Source: Paenibacillus sp. RC67 (lineage in GTDB: Bacteria; Bacillota; Bacilli; Paenibacillales; NBRC-103111). From it: DNA of 64,000 bases. A program made the position numbers and the translations under genes. Where the stretch lies: the NCBI RefSeq assembly GCF_030020805.1, contig NZ_CP125098.1, positions 7,731,501 through 7,795,500 of the forward strand. The letters run 5' to 3'. Below the pieces are notes generated by a model. That model did not search any database, was not told where the DNA came from, and saw nothing but the letters and a program-made list of their open reading frames with translations. Every line of letters begins with the position of its first letter. Within the stretch, counting starts at the first letter, position 1. Below are positions 62,492 to 64,000 of the stretch, in pieces.

Positions 62492-63628
62492 TTATGACCC
62501 TACCGTCACCCTTCGACCAATCGTATTCAGAACATCCTCTGCAATGAAGTCGGCCGCGCATTTAGGCTGAAGCAATTTCATCCGGCGTTTAATATCAATG
62601 GAGCGGTAATCGTCCGAGAAAAATTGGCTTACCTGCTTAGTAAGCTCTTCTATATTATGAGAAATGGACGCCACACCTTTACTCGATAAAAAAACGGCAT
62701 TTTCTTTTTCCTGCCCGGCAAAAGGTTTGAATATAAAGACGGGAATTTGCAACGCAAGTGATTCCGACAGGGTAAGCCCTCCCGCTTTGGACACGATGCA
62801 GGACGAAATAGCCATTAACTGATGTATATTGTCCAAAAACCCAAAAATGTGCACATCATCTTGACCTGCATACTGCATATGGAGCTTCTGCTCCAGCTTG
62901 AGGTTTCTGCCGCATACGACCGCTACCTGACAATCTCCAATAGATAGCAGCGAACGGATCATTTCATCCACATTACCAAGTACCCCATAGGAGCCCGCCA
63001 AAATAAGGACCATATGCTTTCCTTGATCAATTTTGGGTGCAAATGCATTTGGAGTCGAAGAATCGTATTGAATAAAATCATTTCGAATCGGAATACCGCT
63101 TACCTCCACCTGCTGGTTGGAGAGACCCCAGGAAACCATTTGTTTCTTCAGTTCTTCTGCGGCAACATAATATTTGTCCATCTCCGGATGGATCCAACGG
63201 GAATGCAGGGCGAAATCGGTAATAACCGTAAAGCACGGTATACCCATACCGCGGCACAGCTCCGGCGTAGCACCGAATGGAAACGTATTGATAACCGCAT
63301 CAGGGCGCTCCGCTTCGATAATTTCCTTCAGCTTCTTCTTACCTATAATATTGAAATAACGGTTCCAAGCGAGGTCCGGTTTCGTCTCGCGGGTCATATA
63401 GTAGCTCCAGCCATAATAATCAAGACCGAATTTCGATGTCTGGGTGCTTTTCAAATATAAGGTGGTTGTAATTGAATTTAAGAGCGGGTGCGCTTCTTTC
63501 ATCAGATCGACAATGAGAATCTGTTCCATGCCTTGGTTAAGAAAGGATTGCTTCAGCGCACGCGCCGCCTGTATATGTCCGTCACCATAACTTGCCGTCA
63601 GGATCAGGATCCGTGGTCTGTGATTCAT
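62492..63628 (-). CDS. ugtP: MGDG-synthase-family glycosyltransferase (UgtP-like)
   Basis: 378-residue GT28-type enzyme at the membrane's inner face. N-terminal MGDG-synthase domain with ILILTASYGDGHIQAARAL, INTFPFGATPEL, TDFALHSRWIHPEMD; C-terminal donor domain with ILAGSYGVLG and VSKAGGLTLSESLALQIPV. UgtP adds glucose from UDP-glucose to diacylglycerol, giving glycolipids and lipoteichoic-acid anchors. ATG 63628 follows GGGAGGAGG. First gene of the operon with the MFS, deacetylase and pdaA. Confidence 0.9.
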   Translation of the reverse strand: MNHRPRILILTASYGDGHIQAARALKQSFLNQGMEQILIVDLMKEAHPLLNSITTTLYLKSTQTSKFGLDYYGWSYYMTRETKPDLAWNRYFNIIGKKKLKEIIEAERPDAVINTFPFGATPELCRGMGIPCFTVITDFALHSRWIHPEMDKYYVAAEELKKQMVSWGLSNQQVEVSGIPIRNDFIQYDSSTPNAFAPKIDQGKHMVLILAGSYGVLGNVDEMIRSLLSIGDCQVAVVCGRNLKLEQKLHMQYAGQDDVHIFGFLDNIHQLMAISSCIVSKAGGLTLSESLALQIPVFIFKPFAGQEKENAVFLSSKGVASISHNIEELTKQVSQFFSDDYRSIDIKRRMKLLQPKCAADFIAEDVLNTIGRRVTVGS

Positions 63629-63917
63629 GGTAGCCTCCTCCCTAGAACCAAAAGTACTGCCTTATTTCTTACTTCCATCATAGTTATTTCCCACATGAAA
63701 ATAAACCACTCTGCCAACAACTACTCATATCTATTTCCCCCAGTTATATGTACGTGAATCAAGAGCTCCGCATGCCCAGCATAAGCCCCTAAAAGCATTA
63801 TTTCCCCCCTCAAGGACGCAAAGCTTCTCCTTAAAGTTCCGATTAATACTTAAGAAGCCAAGATAACTTGCAGCTATCGCAGCCGCCTTCCCGAAGTACT
63901 CCATTATTTTCTATACA
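63629..63917. other. Intergenic region without a convincing gene
   Basis: Contains the upstream region of ugtP. A 57-codon open frame on the minus strand (63904-63731) lacks a ribosome site, and I see no clear promoter. The plus strand carries GGACGCAAAGC at about 63814, discussed under rejected observations. Confidence 0.4.
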
Positions 63918-63971
63918 ATAAAAAAAGCTTGCTGTCCATAGACGTCCGATCAGGACCATCATAGACAGCAA
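63918..63971 (-). terminator. Terminator of a minus-strand gene beyond the right edge
   Basis: TTGCTGTC / GACAGCAA outer stem with an inner GTCC/GGAC stem, followed on the minus strand by a run of T. Confidence 0.7.
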
Positions 63972-64000
63972 ACTCATTGTATCACGCTTTGAGCAGGCAT

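Noticed and set aside
63731-63904. 57-codon minus-strand frame and a GGACGCAAAGC motif resembling half of a c-di-GMP-I riboswitch
   Set aside because: The frame has no ribosome site. The motif matches one conserved block of the GEMM aptamer, but the partner block GGGCAAACC is missing and no terminator or gene follows on the plus strand within the window.

Overview
The window looks like chromosomal DNA of a spore-forming, Gram-positive Bacillales bacterium, most probably Paenibacillus or a close relative. The reasons are germinant-receptor genes (gerA, gerB, gerC), a PdaA-type spore-cortex deacetylase, sigma-G-like and sigma-K-like promoters, an SLH-domain surface protein, consistently strong AGGAGG-type ribosome binding sites, frequent GTG/TTG starts, and c-di-AMP and purine riboswitches. 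I see no rRNA, tRNA, CRISPR array, insertion sequence or prophage.

Layout. 1-1302: start of a YesM-type sensor kinase cut by the window edge. 1452-7513: germination operon gerA-gerB-gerC-gerB-gerC behind a sigma-G-type promoter. 7542-9780: ohrR-gpx peroxide-response pair and an aldo/keto reductase. 9944-12788: sulfatase and a LysR regulator. 12895-13083: block of hairpin repeats. 13181-20319: dipeptide/oligopeptide ABC transporter oppABCDF and an M20 amidohydrolase. 20606-23242: LLM flavin oxidoreductase, a GNAT and an Rrf2 regulator. 23455-27635: marR plus a heterodimeric ABC exporter.

27745-40689 is the most unusual part. A c-di-AMP (ydaO-type) riboswitch with its own promoter and terminator precedes an orphan 155-residue protein. 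Next come two paralogous Ser/Thr/Gly-rich proteins behind a sigma-K-like promoter, a Lys/Cys/His-rich protein, and a protein with eleven copies of a 27-residue repeat. These are followed by three tandem GT2-TPR glycosyltransferase fusions and an opposing three-gene operon with two more glycosyltransferases. Taken together this reads as a locus that builds and glycosylates a spore or cell-surface structure; that is inference.

40976-42740: a COG2509-like FAD enzyme behind a guanine-type riboswitch whose terminator shares bases with the aptamer, which predicts an ON switch. 42989-44718: small membrane protein, YbaK-type deacylase and two GNATs. 44825-48416: complete fixABCX electron-transfer operon ending in an extra 49-residue gene. 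48576-49838: glutamate dehydrogenase. 50061-53388: sensor kinase and OmpR-type regulator. 53455-55809: LysR divergent from an atypical EPSP synthase (aroA). 56074-58829: beta-propeller lipoprotein and SLH protein. 59074-63628: UgtP-like glycolipid synthase, MFS transporter, polysaccharide deacetylase and PdaA. Several dispersed hairpin-forming repeats lie between genes.
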